Positions 34,593 through 44,469 of a stretch of DNA of 64,000 nt are shown piece by piece. A program made the position numbers and the translations under genes. This stretch comes from CABMKH01 sp040797625. Its GTDB lineage: Bacteria; Bacillota; Clostridia; Tissierellales; Tissierellaceae. The stretch covers positions 129,052 through 193,051 of the forward strand of contig JBQHQH010000004.1 in the NCBI GenBank assembly GCA_052067355.1, read 5' to 3'. The number at the start of each line of letters is the position of its first letter. Position 1 is the first letter of the stretch. Below the pieces are notes generated by a model. It saw nothing but the letters and a program-made list of their open reading frames with translations. It did not search any database and was not told the origin of the DNA.

Positions 34593-35724
34593 AATTAAAT
34601 ACATCCTTTATCTTCTGATAAAATCCCTTCTTATGTTCCTTATATACTTCTCCAGATTCCTTTGAGAATTCAAGAAGTAATTTCTTTTGTCTTTCATTTA
34701 AGTTAGAAGGGACCTCAATATTTACAGTAAAGAATAGATTTCCTCTGCCAACACCTCTTAAATTAGGTACACCTTTGTTTTTTAGCTTAAACTCTGTACC
34801 TGTTTGAGTACCAGCTGGAATATTATAACTTTCTACTCCTTCAAGAGTAGGTACTTCTATTATTGCACCCAGTGCAGCTTCAGTAAATGATATAGGTATA
34901 TCTAAATATAGATTATTTCCCTGCCTCTTAAATACTGAATCTTCCTTTACTCTTATATATACATAGAGATCTCCAGATGGGCCACCTCTCTGTCCTCCCT
35001 CACCTTCACCTCTAAGGGATATTATAGAACCATTATCTACTCCTGATGGAACCTTTACTATTATCCTCTTATTCTTTGCCTCTCTTCCTGCTCCATTACA
35101 AGTAGGACACTTTTCTTTTATAACCTCTCCTGTGCCTTGGCATTCATCACAAGTCCCCACTCTCACAAACTGTCCTAGTGGAGTCTGTTGAGCGTATCTT
35201 ACCTCTCCTGTACCATTACATTTAGAGCATGTCTCTTTATGAGTTCCAGGCTTTGCACCTGTCCCACTACATGTAGAACATTCTTCCATTCTTCTGATCT
35301 GAATTTCCTTTTCTGTACCAAATACAGCCTCTTTAAATTCTATATTTAAATCATATCTTAAATCTGCACCTTTAACTGGGCCAGTTCTCCTACTCTTTTG
35401 GGAAAATCCTCCAGTTCTTCCAAATCCACCACCAAATATGTCAAATATATCTCCAAATATATCTTCAAAGCCACCATAGCCATAGCCATTTCCTCCTGCT
35501 TGTGGATCTACTCCAGCAGGACCAAATCTATCATATCTCTCCCTTTTCTCTGGGTCACTTAATATCTCATATGCACCATTTACTTCTTTAAATTTTTGTT
35601 CTGCTTCTGAATCATTAGGATTTAAATCTGGATGGTATTTCTTTGCCAGATTTCTATATGCTTTTTTTATCTCATCTTGCGTGGCGTCCTTATTTACATT
35701 CAATATCTCATATAGGTCCTTCAA
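34591..35724 (-). CDS. dnaJ: Chaperone DnaJ
   Basis: Hsp40 co-chaperone of DnaK, 377 residues. J domain with HPD (KKYHPDLNPND), Gly/Phe-rich linker (GGNGYGYGGFEDIFGD), four CxxCxGxG repeats (CSTCSGTG, CSKCNGTG, CDECQGTG, CPTCNGAG) and the C-terminal substrate domain. TTG start with AGGTG upstream. Last gene of the CIRCE operon, separated from dnaK by a large hairpin. Confidence 0.97.
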   Translation of the reverse strand: MKDLYEILNVNKDATQDEIKKAYRNLAKKYHPDLNPNDSEAEQKFKEVNGAYEILSDPEKRERYDRFGPAGVDPQAGGNGYGYGGFEDIFGDIFDIFGGGFGRTGGFSQKSRRTGPVKGADLRYDLNIEFKEAVFGTEKEIQIRRMEECSTCSGTGAKPGTHKETCSKCNGTGEVRYAQQTPLGQFVRVGTCDECQGTGEVIKEKCPTCNGAGREAKNKRIIVKVPSGVDNGSIISLRGEGEGGQRGGPSGDLYVYIRVKEDSVFKRQGNNLYLDIPISFTEAALGAIIEVPTLEGVESYNIPAGTQTGTEFKLKNKGVPNLRGVGRGNLFFTVNIEVPSNLNERQKKLLLEFSKESGEVYKEHKKGFYQKIKDVFN

Positions 35725-35759
35725 ATATTTTCACCTGCCTTAAATTATATGTAATTACA

Positions 35760-35797
35760 AAATTCAAAGCTAAATCTATAGATTTAGCTTTGAATTT
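35760..35797 (-). terminator. 17-bp hairpin between dnaK and dnaJ
   Basis: Perfect 17-bp inverted repeat with a TATA loop (stems 35760-35776 and 35781-35797), just after the dnaK stop. On the minus strand it is followed by only four T residues, so it probably attenuates transcription into dnaJ or protects the dnaK message. Confidence 0.6.
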
Positions 35798-35800
35798 AAA

Positions 35801-37615
35801 CTAATCTTCATCTACCACTTCATAATCTCCATCTACCACATCGTCTCCGCCATCATTTCCATCTCCTGGAGTTCCTTGGTTCACATCTTTATATAGTTTT
35901 TCGGAAATCTTGTAGAATTCTTGAGTTAATTCTTCAGTCTTATTCTTTATTGCATCCATATCGTCACCTTCAAGAGCCTTTTTCAACTCTTCTAACTTAG
36001 ACTCTATTTGTGCCTTTTCATCTCCTGAGATCTTATCTCCTAATTCTCCAAGTGTCTTTTCAGTTTGATATACTATGGAATCCCCATTATTTCTTATTTC
36101 AATAGCTTCCTTCTTCTTCTTGTCTTCTTCAGCAAATCTTTCTGCTTCTTTGACTTTCTTTTCTATTTCTTCATCTGATAATTTACTAGATGCTGTTATA
36201 GTAATCCTCTGTTCTTTCCCTGTTCCTAAATCCTTAGCACTTACATTTACTATACCATTGGCATCTATATCAAAAGTTACTTCGATTTGTGGCACTCCCC
36301 TTGGTGCTGGTGGTATTCCAGTTAATTGGAATCTTCCAAGAGTTGTATTGTCACTGGACATCTGTCTTTCACCTTGTAATACGTGAATATCTACTGATGT
36401 CTGTTGATCTGCTGCAGTAGTAAACACTTGAGATTTCTTAGTAGGTATTGTAGTATTTCTTTCAATTAACCTTGTAGTTACTCCACCAAGTGTTTCAATT
36501 CCTAAAGAAAGTGGTGTAACGTCTAATAATAGTAGGTCCTTAACTTCTCCACTTAAAACTCCACCTTGAATAGCAGCCCCTAAAGCTACACATTCATCTG
36601 GATTTATATCCTTTTGTGGGTCTTTTCCAACTATCCTTTTAACTGCTTCTTGTACTGCTGGAATTCTAGTAGAACCTCCTACTAGTATTACCTTTTCTAT
36701 GTCTGATGGTTGTAAGTTTGCATCCTTAATAGCTGCCTTTACAGGCTCTATAGTCTTTTCTACTAGATGAGCACTTAATTCTTCAAACTTAGCTCTTGTA
36801 ATATCCATATTTAAATGTAATGGTCCTGCCTGTGTTGCTGTTATAAATGGTAAATTGATATTAGTAGACATAGTTGTAGACAATTCTTTCTTTGCCTTTT
36901 CTGCAGCTTCTTTTAATCTCTGCAAACTCATCTTGTCACTAGTTAAGTCTACTCCATTTTCTTTTTTAAACTCATTATTTATATATTCAATTAATACATT
37001 ATCAAAATCGTCTCCACCTAGATTGTTATTTCCTCTAGTTGATAGTACTTCAAATACTCCATCCCCTAATTCCAATATGGATACGTCAAAAGTACCGCCA
37101 CCTAAGTCAAATACCATTATCTTGTGTTGCCCTTCTTCTTTGTCCATTCCATAGGCTAAAGCTGCTGCAGTAGGCTCGTTTATTATTCTCTTGACCTCTA
37201 AGCCAGCTATCTTCCCTGCATCTTTAGTAGCCTGTCTTTGACTATCAGTAAAATATGCTGGAACTGTTATTACTACTTCTGTAACAGTCTCACCTAAATA
37301 ACTTTCTGCATCCATCTTTATCTTTTGTAATACCATAGCTGATAATTCCTGTGGTGAAAAGTTCTTTCCATCTATATCTTTTTTATAATCACTACCCATC
37401 TTTCTCTTTATGGATTGAATAGTTCTATCTGGATTAGTGATTGCCTGTCTCTTTGCAGTTTCTCCTACTAGCCTTTCACCGTCTTTTGTAAATGCAATTA
37501 CTGATGGAGTAGTTCTATTACCTTCCACATTTGGTATGATTATAGGCTCTCCACCTTCCATAACTGCTACGGCTGAGTTAGTAGTTCCTAGGTCAATTCC
37601 TATTATTTTTCCCAT
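35801..37615 (-). CDS. dnaK: Chaperone DnaK (Hsp70)
   Basis: ATP-dependent chaperone, 604 residues. Nucleotide-binding domain from IGIDLGTTNSAVAVMEGG with DLGGGTFDVSILE and VGGSTRIPAVQEAV; substrate-binding domain with LLLDVTPLSLGIETLGGV; lid ends in acidic DGDYEVVDED. ATG with GGAGGA. In the hrcA-grpE-dnaK-dnaJ order. Confidence 0.98.
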   Translation of the reverse strand: MGKIIGIDLGTTNSAVAVMEGGEPIIIPNVEGNRTTPSVIAFTKDGERLVGETAKRQAITNPDRTIQSIKRKMGSDYKKDIDGKNFSPQELSAMVLQKIKMDAESYLGETVTEVVITVPAYFTDSQRQATKDAGKIAGLEVKRIINEPTAAALAYGMDKEEGQHKIMVFDLGGGTFDVSILELGDGVFEVLSTRGNNNLGGDDFDNVLIEYINNEFKKENGVDLTSDKMSLQRLKEAAEKAKKELSTTMSTNINLPFITATQAGPLHLNMDITRAKFEELSAHLVEKTIEPVKAAIKDANLQPSDIEKVILVGGSTRIPAVQEAVKRIVGKDPQKDINPDECVALGAAIQGGVLSGEVKDLLLLDVTPLSLGIETLGGVTTRLIERNTTIPTKKSQVFTTAADQQTSVDIHVLQGERQMSSDNTTLGRFQLTGIPPAPRGVPQIEVTFDIDANGIVNVSAKDLGTGKEQRITITASSKLSDEEIEKKVKEAERFAEEDKKKKEAIEIRNNGDSIVYQTEKTLGELGDKISGDEKAQIESKLEELKKALEGDDMDAIKNKTEELTQEFYKISEKLYKDVNQGTPGDGNDGGDDVVDGDYEVVDED

Positions 37616-37634
37616 TTAAATTCCTCCCTAATTA

Positions 37635-38153
37635 TTATTGTGCGACCCTAACCATGGATGGTCGTATGACTTTTCCTTTTAGTGTGTATCCTTTTTGAAG
37701 AACACCTATTATAGTACCTTCTTCAGCATCCTCAGATTTCTCCATAAGAACTGCATGATGAAAGTTAGGATCAAATGGTGTATTTAATGCATCTATTTCT
37801 TCTATGCCATTGTCCTTTAAGAGTTCAATTAGCTGATTTTGGATCATTTCAACTCCCTTATAGAAACCATCTTCTTTATCGACTTCACTATCAAGAGCCC
37901 TCTCAAAATTATCTAGAATAGACAAAAGTCCACAGGCAATAGTCTCTATGCCATAGTTTATCAGCCCTTCTTTTTCCTTTTCGGTTCTCTTACGATAATT
38001 GATAAAATCTGCCTGAAGCCTCAACAGCTTTGAACTTAATTCTTCAAATTCCTCCTCTTTCTTGGAGATAATCTCATTTAAATCTTCAACTGTTAATTCA
38101 GTTTCTTCTTTTATGTTCTCCTTTTCATTTCCAATATCCTTATTCGCTTCCAT
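37635..38153 (-). CDS. grpE: Nucleotide exchange factor GrpE
   Basis: Releases ADP from DnaK. 172 residues: acidic coiled-coil N-terminus (residues 1-60), LLRLQADFINYRKRTEKEKE, and the C-terminal beta domain with FDPNFHHAVLMEKSEDAEEGTIIGVLQKGYTLKGKVIRPSMVRVA core. Between hrcA and dnaK. Confidence 0.97.
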   Translation of the reverse strand: MEANKDIGNEKENIKEETELTVEDLNEIISKKEEEFEELSSKLLRLQADFINYRKRTEKEKEGLINYGIETIACGLLSILDNFERALDSEVDKEDGFYKGVEMIQNQLIELLKDNGIEEIDALNTPFDPNFHHAVLMEKSEDAEEGTIIGVLQKGYTLKGKVIRPSMVRVAQ

Positions 38154-38172
38154 CCTTTCACCTCATATACAC

Positions 38173-39228
38173 TTATTTAGTATCTTTCTGATCTTTTATC
38201 AACAGATTCAAAATTTCCGTTATATTTGCAGAAAAACCCTTAATGGTCTTAATTAAATTTAAATAATCCATTCTAGTAGGTCCTACTAATCCTACCTTTC
38301 CAATTGTCTTACCCCTAATCTTATACGTTGCAGTAATAATACTTATATCCTTAATTGGAGCATATATGTTCTCACTTCCTATAATAATATCTATATCATT
38401 AGAAGTAGAAGTATTGGATAGGATATCTAATATTAAATCTTTATCTTCCACAAAGGATATGAACTCCTTAGCTTTGTCTATATCTCTATATTCTGGGAAG
38501 TTTAAGATCTTAGTTATACCTTCAAAATATAGATCTACAGATACTAAATCCTCTATGGAACTGTTTATTATAGGAATCAAATCTATCATAATATCCCTTA
38601 ATTCATATATTTCATTAAAGTCATCATTATCTAGTTGCATCAATATCTCATCAATAGATAATCCTCTAAATTTATGATTTAGAAAATTAGAAATTAAATT
38701 TAATTGTCCTAAAGAAATTGGCTCTTCTGGTTTATATATGGAATTTTTAACTATACCAGTATCACATATCATCACCATCAATATACCTAAGTCATCTATA
38801 GGCACCAATTGAATATGCTTAACTCTACTAGCTTTCATCTTTGGTGAAGCTACCAATGATGTATAACTAGTTATAGCCGACAAAAGTTTTGCAGAGTTTT
38901 GAATCAACTCTTCTATTTCCCATTGCTCTCTAGCTAATATCTCCCTTATCTGATTATTCAAATTTATATCCAATTGAGATTTCTCCCATTTCAATAGTTC
39001 ATCTACATAGAGCCTATAAGCCTTATCTGACGGAACTCTACCTGCTGATGAATGAGGTTTACTCAAATATCCTAACTCCTCTAAATCGGACATCTCATTT
39101 CTGATTGTAGCCGAACTAACTCCTAAGTCACAATGTTTAGAAATAGTTCTAGAGCCAATAGGCTCTGCGCTATTTATATAACCATTTATTATGGCATATA
39201 AGACCTTTAATTTCCTTTCATCCAACAT
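38173..39228 (-). CDS. hrcA: Heat-inducible repressor HrcA
   Basis: Represses class I heat-shock genes by binding CIRCE. 351 residues from ATG 39228 (MLDERKLKVLYAIINGYINSAEPIGSRT) with GAGGTG upstream. N-terminal winged helix includes LGVSSATIRNEMSDLEELGYLSKPHSSAGRVPSDKAYR core. The CIRCE element lies 37 nt upstream, so it is autoregulated. Confidence 0.96.
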   Translation of the reverse strand: MLDERKLKVLYAIINGYINSAEPIGSRTISKHCDLGVSSATIRNEMSDLEELGYLSKPHSSAGRVPSDKAYRLYVDELLKWEKSQLDINLNNQIREILAREQWEIEELIQNSAKLLSAITSYTSLVASPKMKASRVKHIQLVPIDDLGILMVMICDTGIVKNSIYKPEEPISLGQLNLISNFLNHKFRGLSIDEILMQLDNDDFNEIYELRDIMIDLIPIINSSIEDLVSVDLYFEGITKILNFPEYRDIDKAKEFISFVEDKDLILDILSNTSTSNDIDIIIGSENIYAPIKDISIITATYKIRGKTIGKVGLVGPTRMDYLNLIKTIKGFSANITEILNLLIKDQKDTK

Positions 39229-39264
39229 GATCTTCACCTCGAATATCCATCTTTTGGATGCTTG

Positions 39265-39291
39265 TTAGCACTCTTTAGCATTGAGTGCTAA
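39265..39291. promoter_or_regulatory. CIRCE operator
   Basis: TTAGCACTC-N9-GAGTGCTAA, a perfect match to the HrcA operator, between the hrcA promoter and start. Confidence 0.97.
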
Positions 39292-39304
39292 ATATCATAC
39301 TTAT

Positions 39305-39333
39305 AAATTACCACTTGTTACTACTTTTGTCAA
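39305..39333 (-). promoter_or_regulatory. Promoter of hrcA operon
   Basis: Minus strand TTGACA (39328-39333), 17 nt, TAATTT (39305-39310); the start would fall at or just before CIRCE. Confidence 0.65.
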
Positions 39334-39352
39334 TACCTCAAACTTAAAAGTT

Positions 39353-40489
39353 TTATGGCAGAAAATCCATCTCCACTAAATTAGCTAAATCTAAACCTTT
39401 ATCCGTAAGTATTATACTTTGTTTTTCTTCTTTCAGCAACCCATCTTCTATATGCTTTGAAATTTCATTTTCATATATATCTAATATATCAACATGGAAT
39501 CTTTTCTCAAACTCCAATCTATTTATCCCATCTATGAGTCTCAAGCCTAATATACAGTATTCCGCCATTTCCATATTTTTATTAATTATCTCTTCACTAG
39601 AAATAGGCAACATTCCTTCTTCTATACTGCTAATATACCTATCTAGATTATCTACATTCCAAAATCTCTTATTATTAAAATTAGAGTGACTAGCAAGTCC
39701 TACACCTATATATGGTTCTACTCTCCAATATATCATATTATGCAGACATTCATATCCTTTTTTTGCAAAATTCGAAATCTCATAGTGAATATATCCTCTA
39801 TCTCTTAGAAACTCTATCCCTCTATGATACATCTGTCTCTCCACTTCTTCATCTGGCAAATGTATTCTTCCTTCTTCATTCCATTTATACATAATAGTCC
39901 CAGGTTCAACTATGAGACTATAATAAGATATATGATCTATATCCAAATTAGTAACAATATCTAAGTCCTCAATTACATCTTCCAAAGTTTGATCTGGAAG
40001 TCCAAAGATTAGATCTACATTTATATTATTAAACCCAAACTCTCTTAATATATTATAAGATCTATAGAAATCATCTATTCTATGAATTCTACCAATCTTT
40101 TTTAACATCTCATCATTAGTAGTCTGTAGTCCTAAGCTTACTCTATTTATCCCAACTTCTTTATATATCTGAACTTTTTCTAACGTCAAAGTCCCCGGAT
40201 TTACTTCTATAGTAGTCTCCAATAGATTAGATACATTGAAATTTTCATATATATATTCTAATATTTTTCGAATATATTTACCTTCTATGGCTGATGGAGT
40301 ACCACCACCAATAAAAATTGTCCTTATGACACAATCCTTTAACCTATCTCTATATAGGGATAATTCATTTATTAAACAATTAACATACTTTTCTATTATA
40401 TCATGTCTATCTGGAAAAGATATGAAATCACAATAAAAACACTTTCTCTTACAAAACGGAATATGAATATATAGACCTAATTCTTTCAT
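39353..40489 (-). CDS. hemW: Radical SAM heme chaperone HemW
   Basis: HemN-like radical SAM protein that delivers heme, formerly annotated as oxygen-independent coproporphyrinogen oxidase. 378 residues. Cluster motif CKRKCFYCDF with the HemW-type fourth position as Phe rather than the extra Cys of true HemN; FIGGGTPSAIEGKYI; GLPDQTLEDVIEDL; C-terminal HemN domain. Downstream of lepA as in B. subtilis. Confidence 0.92.
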   Translation of the reverse strand: MKELGLYIHIPFCKRKCFYCDFISFPDRHDIIEKYVNCLINELSLYRDRLKDCVIRTIFIGGGTPSAIEGKYIRKILEYIYENFNVSNLLETTIEVNPGTLTLEKVQIYKEVGINRVSLGLQTTNDEMLKKIGRIHRIDDFYRSYNILREFGFNNINVDLIFGLPDQTLEDVIEDLDIVTNLDIDHISYYSLIVEPGTIMYKWNEEGRIHLPDEEVERQMYHRGIEFLRDRGYIHYEISNFAKKGYECLHNMIYWRVEPYIGVGLASHSNFNNKRFWNVDNLDRYISSIEEGMLPISSEEIINKNMEMAEYCILGLRLIDGINRLEFEKRFHVDILDIYENEISKHIEDGLLKEEKQSIILTDKGLDLANLVEMDFLP

Positions 40490-40510
40490 CTTTCCTCCTA
40501 ATATCGGACA

Positions 40511-40534
40511 AAATGCACACTAATGTGTGCATTT
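40511..40534 (-). terminator. Hairpin after lepA
   Basis: AAATGCACAC / GTGTGCATTT with a 4-nt loop at the lepA stop; only a short T stretch follows on the minus strand. Confidence 0.55.
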
Positions 40535-42344
40535 ATTTCTCATCATATTTTAAAACAGTTAAAAATGCCTCTTGTGGAACCTCCACTGCACCTATCTGTC
40601 TCATTCTCTTTTTACCTTCTTTTTGTTTTTCCAATAGCTTTTTCTTTCTAGAGATATCTCCACCATAACACTTAGCCAAGACATCTTTTCTTAAGGCCTT
40701 GATAGTCTCTCTAGCGATTATCTTGGAACCTATAGCTGCTTGGATTGGAACTGCAAATTGGTGTCTAGGAATTACTTCTCTTAGCCTTTCAACTATATTT
40801 CTGCCTCTCTCATATGCTTTTTCCTCATGTACTATTAAAGAAAAGGCATCTACAGATTCTCCATTGATCAGGATATCCATCTTGACCAACTCAGATTGAA
40901 CATATCCTTTGAGTTCATAGTCAAAGGATGCATATCCTCTAGTCTTGGATTTTAGTGCATCAAAGAAGTCATATATTACTTCATTTAATGGCAACTCGTA
41001 ATGCATAACTACCCTTGTTTCCTCCAGATATTCCATATTTATAAAGCTTCCTCTTTTATTTTGACATAATTCCATTATAGTACCTACATACTCTGTAGGA
41101 GTCATTATAGATGCAGTTACAATAGGCTCTTCCATATGTTCTATCTCAGTTACAGGTGGCATATTCGTAGGATTTTGTATCTCTACAGTTTCCCCATTTT
41201 TAAGATGAACCTTATAGATAACACTAGGTGCCGTAGCTATTATGTTTAAATCAAATTCCCTATCCAATCTCTCCTGTATTATCTCCATATGAAGAAGTCC
41301 TAAAAATCCACATCTAAAACCAAATCCAAGTGCTGCTGATGACTCTGCCTCAAATACTAATGCTGCATCATTTACCTGCAACTTTTCTAAAGCTTCTCTA
41401 ACAGAATTAAAATCCTCTCCTTCTGCTGGATAGATTCCACAGTAAACCATGGGAATTACTTCTTTATATCCAGGCAAAGGAGTATCCGTAGGATTCTCAT
41501 AGTCAGTAATTGTATCTCCAACAGTAGCTTCCTTTACATTCTTTATACTAGCCGTTACAAAGCCAACATCTCCAGCTTGAAGTTTGTCTAATACTATATG
41601 CTTTGAAGTATTTATACCAACCTCTACTACTTCAAAGACCTTTCCAGTTGCCATCATCTTTATCTGCATACCTGGCCTTATAGTACCTTCAAAGACTCTA
41701 ATATAGCATATTACACCTTTATAGCTATCATAATATGAATCAAATATCAAAGCTTTAAGCGGAGCATTTGGATCTCCTGTTGGTGCAGGAACCTTGCTAA
41801 CTATATCCTCTAATACATGTTCAATATTTAATCCTTCCTTTGCAGATATCAATGGTACATCTTCACAGTCGATACCTATAACATCTTCAACTTCTCTCTT
41901 TACTTCTTCAGGTCTGGCACTAGGTAAGTCAATTTTATTTATTACTGGAAGTATCTCTAAATCCTGATCCAATGCTAAATACACATTAGCCAACGTCTGG
42001 GCCTCTATTCCCTGAGATGCATCTACTATGAGTATGGCCCCTTCGCATGCTGCAAGGGATCTTGAGACTTCATAATTAAAATCCACATGGCCTGGAGTAT
42101 CTATTAGATTTAATATGTATTCTTCTCCATTTTTTGCCTTATATATCAATCTAACAGCCTTTAATTTTATGGTAATTCCTCTCTCTCTTTCCAAATCCAT
42201 ATTATCTAAAACCTGAGATTGCATCTCTCTAGATGTTAGCATCCCTGTCTTTTCAATAAGCCTATCTGCTAGTGTGGATTTACCATGATCTATATGTGCT
42301 ATTATGGAAAAGTTCCTAATATTCTTTTGAGCTATATTATACAT
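40533..42344 (-). CDS. lepA: Elongation factor 4 (LepA)
   Basis: Ribosome-associated translational GTPase, 603 residues. G1 AHIDHGKSTLADRL, G3 DTPGHVDF, G4 NKIDLPSA; EF4-specific C-terminal domain with GRNIVERLREVIPRHQFAVPIQAAIGSKIIARETIKALRKDVLAKCYGGD core. ATG with GGAGGA. Starts the lepA-hemW group. Confidence 0.97.
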   Translation of the reverse strand: MYNIAQKNIRNFSIIAHIDHGKSTLADRLIEKTGMLTSREMQSQVLDNMDLERERGITIKLKAVRLIYKAKNGEEYILNLIDTPGHVDFNYEVSRSLAACEGAILIVDASQGIEAQTLANVYLALDQDLEILPVINKIDLPSARPEEVKREVEDVIGIDCEDVPLISAKEGLNIEHVLEDIVSKVPAPTGDPNAPLKALIFDSYYDSYKGVICYIRVFEGTIRPGMQIKMMATGKVFEVVEVGINTSKHIVLDKLQAGDVGFVTASIKNVKEATVGDTITDYENPTDTPLPGYKEVIPMVYCGIYPAEGEDFNSVREALEKLQVNDAALVFEAESSAALGFGFRCGFLGLLHMEIIQERLDREFDLNIIATAPSVIYKVHLKNGETVEIQNPTNMPPVTEIEHMEEPIVTASIMTPTEYVGTIMELCQNKRGSFINMEYLEETRVVMHYELPLNEVIYDFFDALKSKTRGYASFDYELKGYVQSELVKMDILINGESVDAFSLIVHEEKAYERGRNIVERLREVIPRHQFAVPIQAAIGSKIIARETIKALRKDVLAKCYGGDISRKKKLLEKQKEGKKRMRQIGAVEVPQEAFLTVLKYDEK

Positions 42345-42401
42345 GTATATATCACTTTCCTCCTTTGAAGATTCAAACTATAGCTAATTATAACAAAAAA
42401 A

Positions 42402-42686
42402 TCAATTTATGTAAAACAAAAGACCAGTTATTCTGGCCTTTAAAATACTTTTCAATATCTTAAAATCAATAATATAGGTTTTCCCCAAAAAATCTAAGAG
42501 ATTGTTCTCATAATCAAAATGGATTATTTCAGTATTTTCTAAAATATCCAGATCGTTCATAGTGCTGTTTACTATATTTAATCCATATCCCATTAGAATA
42601 AATAGAAATAGTACAACTATGAATTTAAGTTTCCTCAATCTCCTATGTCTCTTTTCTCTTCTATATCTTTCCATCCTTGTTTCCAT
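42402..42686 (-). CDS. Small membrane protein of unknown function
   Basis: About 94 residues: a very basic N-terminus (ERYRREKRHRRLRKLK), one transmembrane helix (FIVVLFLFILMGYGLNIV) and a short extracytoplasmic domain of about 45 residues. No family I recognise. Start unsure: I use the ATG at 42686 with GGTGAG upstream; ATG 42698 is the alternative. Its last codons run through a terminator-like hairpin (GGCCAG / CTGGTC). Between signal peptidase I and lepA. Confidence 0.65.
   Translation of the reverse strand: METRMERYRREKRHRRLRKLKFIVVLFLFILMGYGLNIVNSTMNDLDILENTEIIHFDYENNLLDFLGKTYIIDFKILKSILKARITGLLFYIN
42414..42442 (-). terminator. Terminator overlapping the small membrane gene
   Basis: Minus strand AAAGGCCAG-AATAA-CTGGTCTTTT followed by GTTTT; lies inside the last codons of the gene upstream of lepA. 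Confidence 0.5.
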
Positions 42687-42730
42687 TTCTCTCACCATAA
42701 TTAGGATGTCCAAATATATGGAAATTTATT

Positions 42731-43279
42731 CTATTTAATCTTTCCAAATCTCTTATTTATTGGAAAATATCTAAAACCTGTAATTCCTTTTATAGAATCT
42801 AAAGATACACATCCAAAATATCTACTGTCCTTGCTTGCACCTTCTGCTCTATTGTCTCCTAGGACAAATAGCTCTCCTTCAGGCACTATCCAAGTATCTA
42901 TATCATATACATGGGTATAGCTATTCTCTTCTATATAGTCTTCTTGTAACAATACATCATTGAGATATACATTTCCATCAATAATCTGAACCTTGTCTCC
43001 TGCTATACCTATAACTCGCTTTATATAGTCCTTCTTATCATCATCAGGGGCTTCCAATACTACTACATCTCCCCTTGAAGGGCCTTTAAAATATAATGGT
43101 ACCTTTACTGCAAACAATCTATCTTTCTCATACAATGTAGGATACATAGAGTTACCCAACACATATGTGGAATTAAAAATAAATGTCTTTATAAAAATTG
43201 CCACTACTATAGCTATTACTATACTCTTTATCCATTCCATAGTCTCATTTGAACCTTTTTCTTTATCTTTGTCTTCCAA
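42731..43279 (-). CDS. lepB: Type I signal peptidase
   Basis: Cleaves signal peptides at the outer face of the membrane. 182 residues: one N-terminal anchor (WIKSIVIAIVVAIFIKTFIF), the catalytic Ser in GNSMYPTL, the Lys in KKDYIKRVIGIAGDKV and box E GDNRAEGASKDSRYFG. TTG start, GGAGG 8 nt upstream. Downstream of spoIIP; in B. subtilis this position is taken by other genes, so it may be a sporulation-linked paralogue. Confidence 0.92.
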   Translation of the reverse strand: MEDKDKEKGSNETMEWIKSIVIAIVVAIFIKTFIFNSTYVLGNSMYPTLYEKDRLFAVKVPLYFKGPSRGDVVVLEAPDDDKKDYIKRVIGIAGDKVQIIDGNVYLNDVLLQEDYIEENSYTHVYDIDTWIVPEGELFVLGDNRAEGASKDSRYFGCVSLDSIKGITGFRYFPINKRFGKIK

Positions 43280-43343
43280 GTCAAAAACCTCCTACTTATC
43301 TCCTGTTAGTTTATTATAACACTTCTTGTTTTTATTTTAAAGA

Positions 43344-44339
43344 TTATTCTTCCAAGCTCCTTATTACAATATCTAAAATTTCACCAACTAATTTCCCACA
43401 TTCATTTGCTTCATCAACTGTATTTACATTACTGCCTATTTCAACTAGAGATGCATAATCAGATATAAATAAGTTATATTTTCCTATAGGTTTTACTATT
43501 ATACCTTTGCATAAACCTGGATATAATGTATCTGAAACAGCCTTTATATATTTTGCAAAAGCCAATACTTGATCATAGTTAGGAGTATTAGGTCCTACTA
43601 CCATGGAAAAAGTAGCCACATCTACTCCATTGATTTTTACCTTAGATTTAGATAAAAATGTCTCATAATAAGCCGAGTCTTTTTCAATACCATCTCTATG
43701 AATATCAAAAAAGAATCTTAAATTCTGTTCTTCTCCTTTGACCTTATTCAATGTATTCAAAGAACGAGAATATGACTGGTTAAATGACGGCCTATCATGA
43801 TGCATAGTCTCATGTCTCACCTTGTGTCCATTTGCCTCTAAAACCTTGGACATGGTATTACCTACATTGACTACATTCTTACTATTATTAGTAGTATAGT
43901 AGGAGTTGTCGTCAAAGGGTTTGTATCCTTCTGTAGCATGGGTATGATATATAAATATATAGGGCTTTTCTCTATTGAATTTAGCCTTAACTATATTTAA
44001 AGGAGGGGGTACATTTTCTATAGAACCCTTTCCCTTAGAATCTTTGACTATTATTAGATTTTCATATTCTTCAATAGTATCTATGATGATGAATTCCTTT
44101 GTATTTTCCATATCACAGTCTTCTTCATCTATTATCTCATCTCTACTTGTATTAGAATCTGAACTATCCTTAGATAATATACTAAATACTTCTAATACGA
44201 GATCTTTAATGCTTGACCTAGGAGATGCCTGAAATAAAGAACTACCCCTACTAAATTGAATAGTTGCAGATCCTAGATTAAATAGTATAAGACATATCAA
44301 AGCCAAGATTAAATATGTGCTTTTATTATCTCTTCGCAT
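43344..44339 (-). CDS. spoIIP: Stage II sporulation protein P
   Basis: Peptidoglycan amidase/endopeptidase of the engulfment DMP machinery. 331 residues: membrane anchor (residues 8-26), variable linker, then the catalytic domain with YIFIYHTHATEGYKPF (His, Glu ligands), SRSLNTLNKVKGEE and FFDIHRDG. In the conserved gpr-spoIIP order, made under sigma-E. Confidence 0.95.
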   Translation of the reverse strand: MRRDNKSTYLILALICLILFNLGSATIQFSRGSSLFQASPRSSIKDLVLEVFSILSKDSSDSNTSRDEIIDEEDCDMENTKEFIIIDTIEEYENLIIVKDSKGKGSIENVPPPLNIVKAKFNREKPYIFIYHTHATEGYKPFDDNSYYTTNNSKNVVNVGNTMSKVLEANGHKVRHETMHHDRPSFNQSYSRSLNTLNKVKGEEQNLRFFFDIHRDGIEKDSAYYETFLSKSKVKINGVDVATFSMVVGPNTPNYDQVLAFAKYIKAVSDTLYPGLCKGIIVKPIGKYNLFISDYASLVEIGSNVNTVDEANECGKLVGEILDIVIRSLEE

Positions 44340-44469
44340 ATTTTACACTCCCTATTGTTACTCCTAATAGACGGAAATTCCGTACCAGTTCTCTTTATAA
44401 GTGAAAACTTTTCTATTCGTTATAAAAATATATATTCAATAGGGATAAAATATATGATATCTTATGGAC

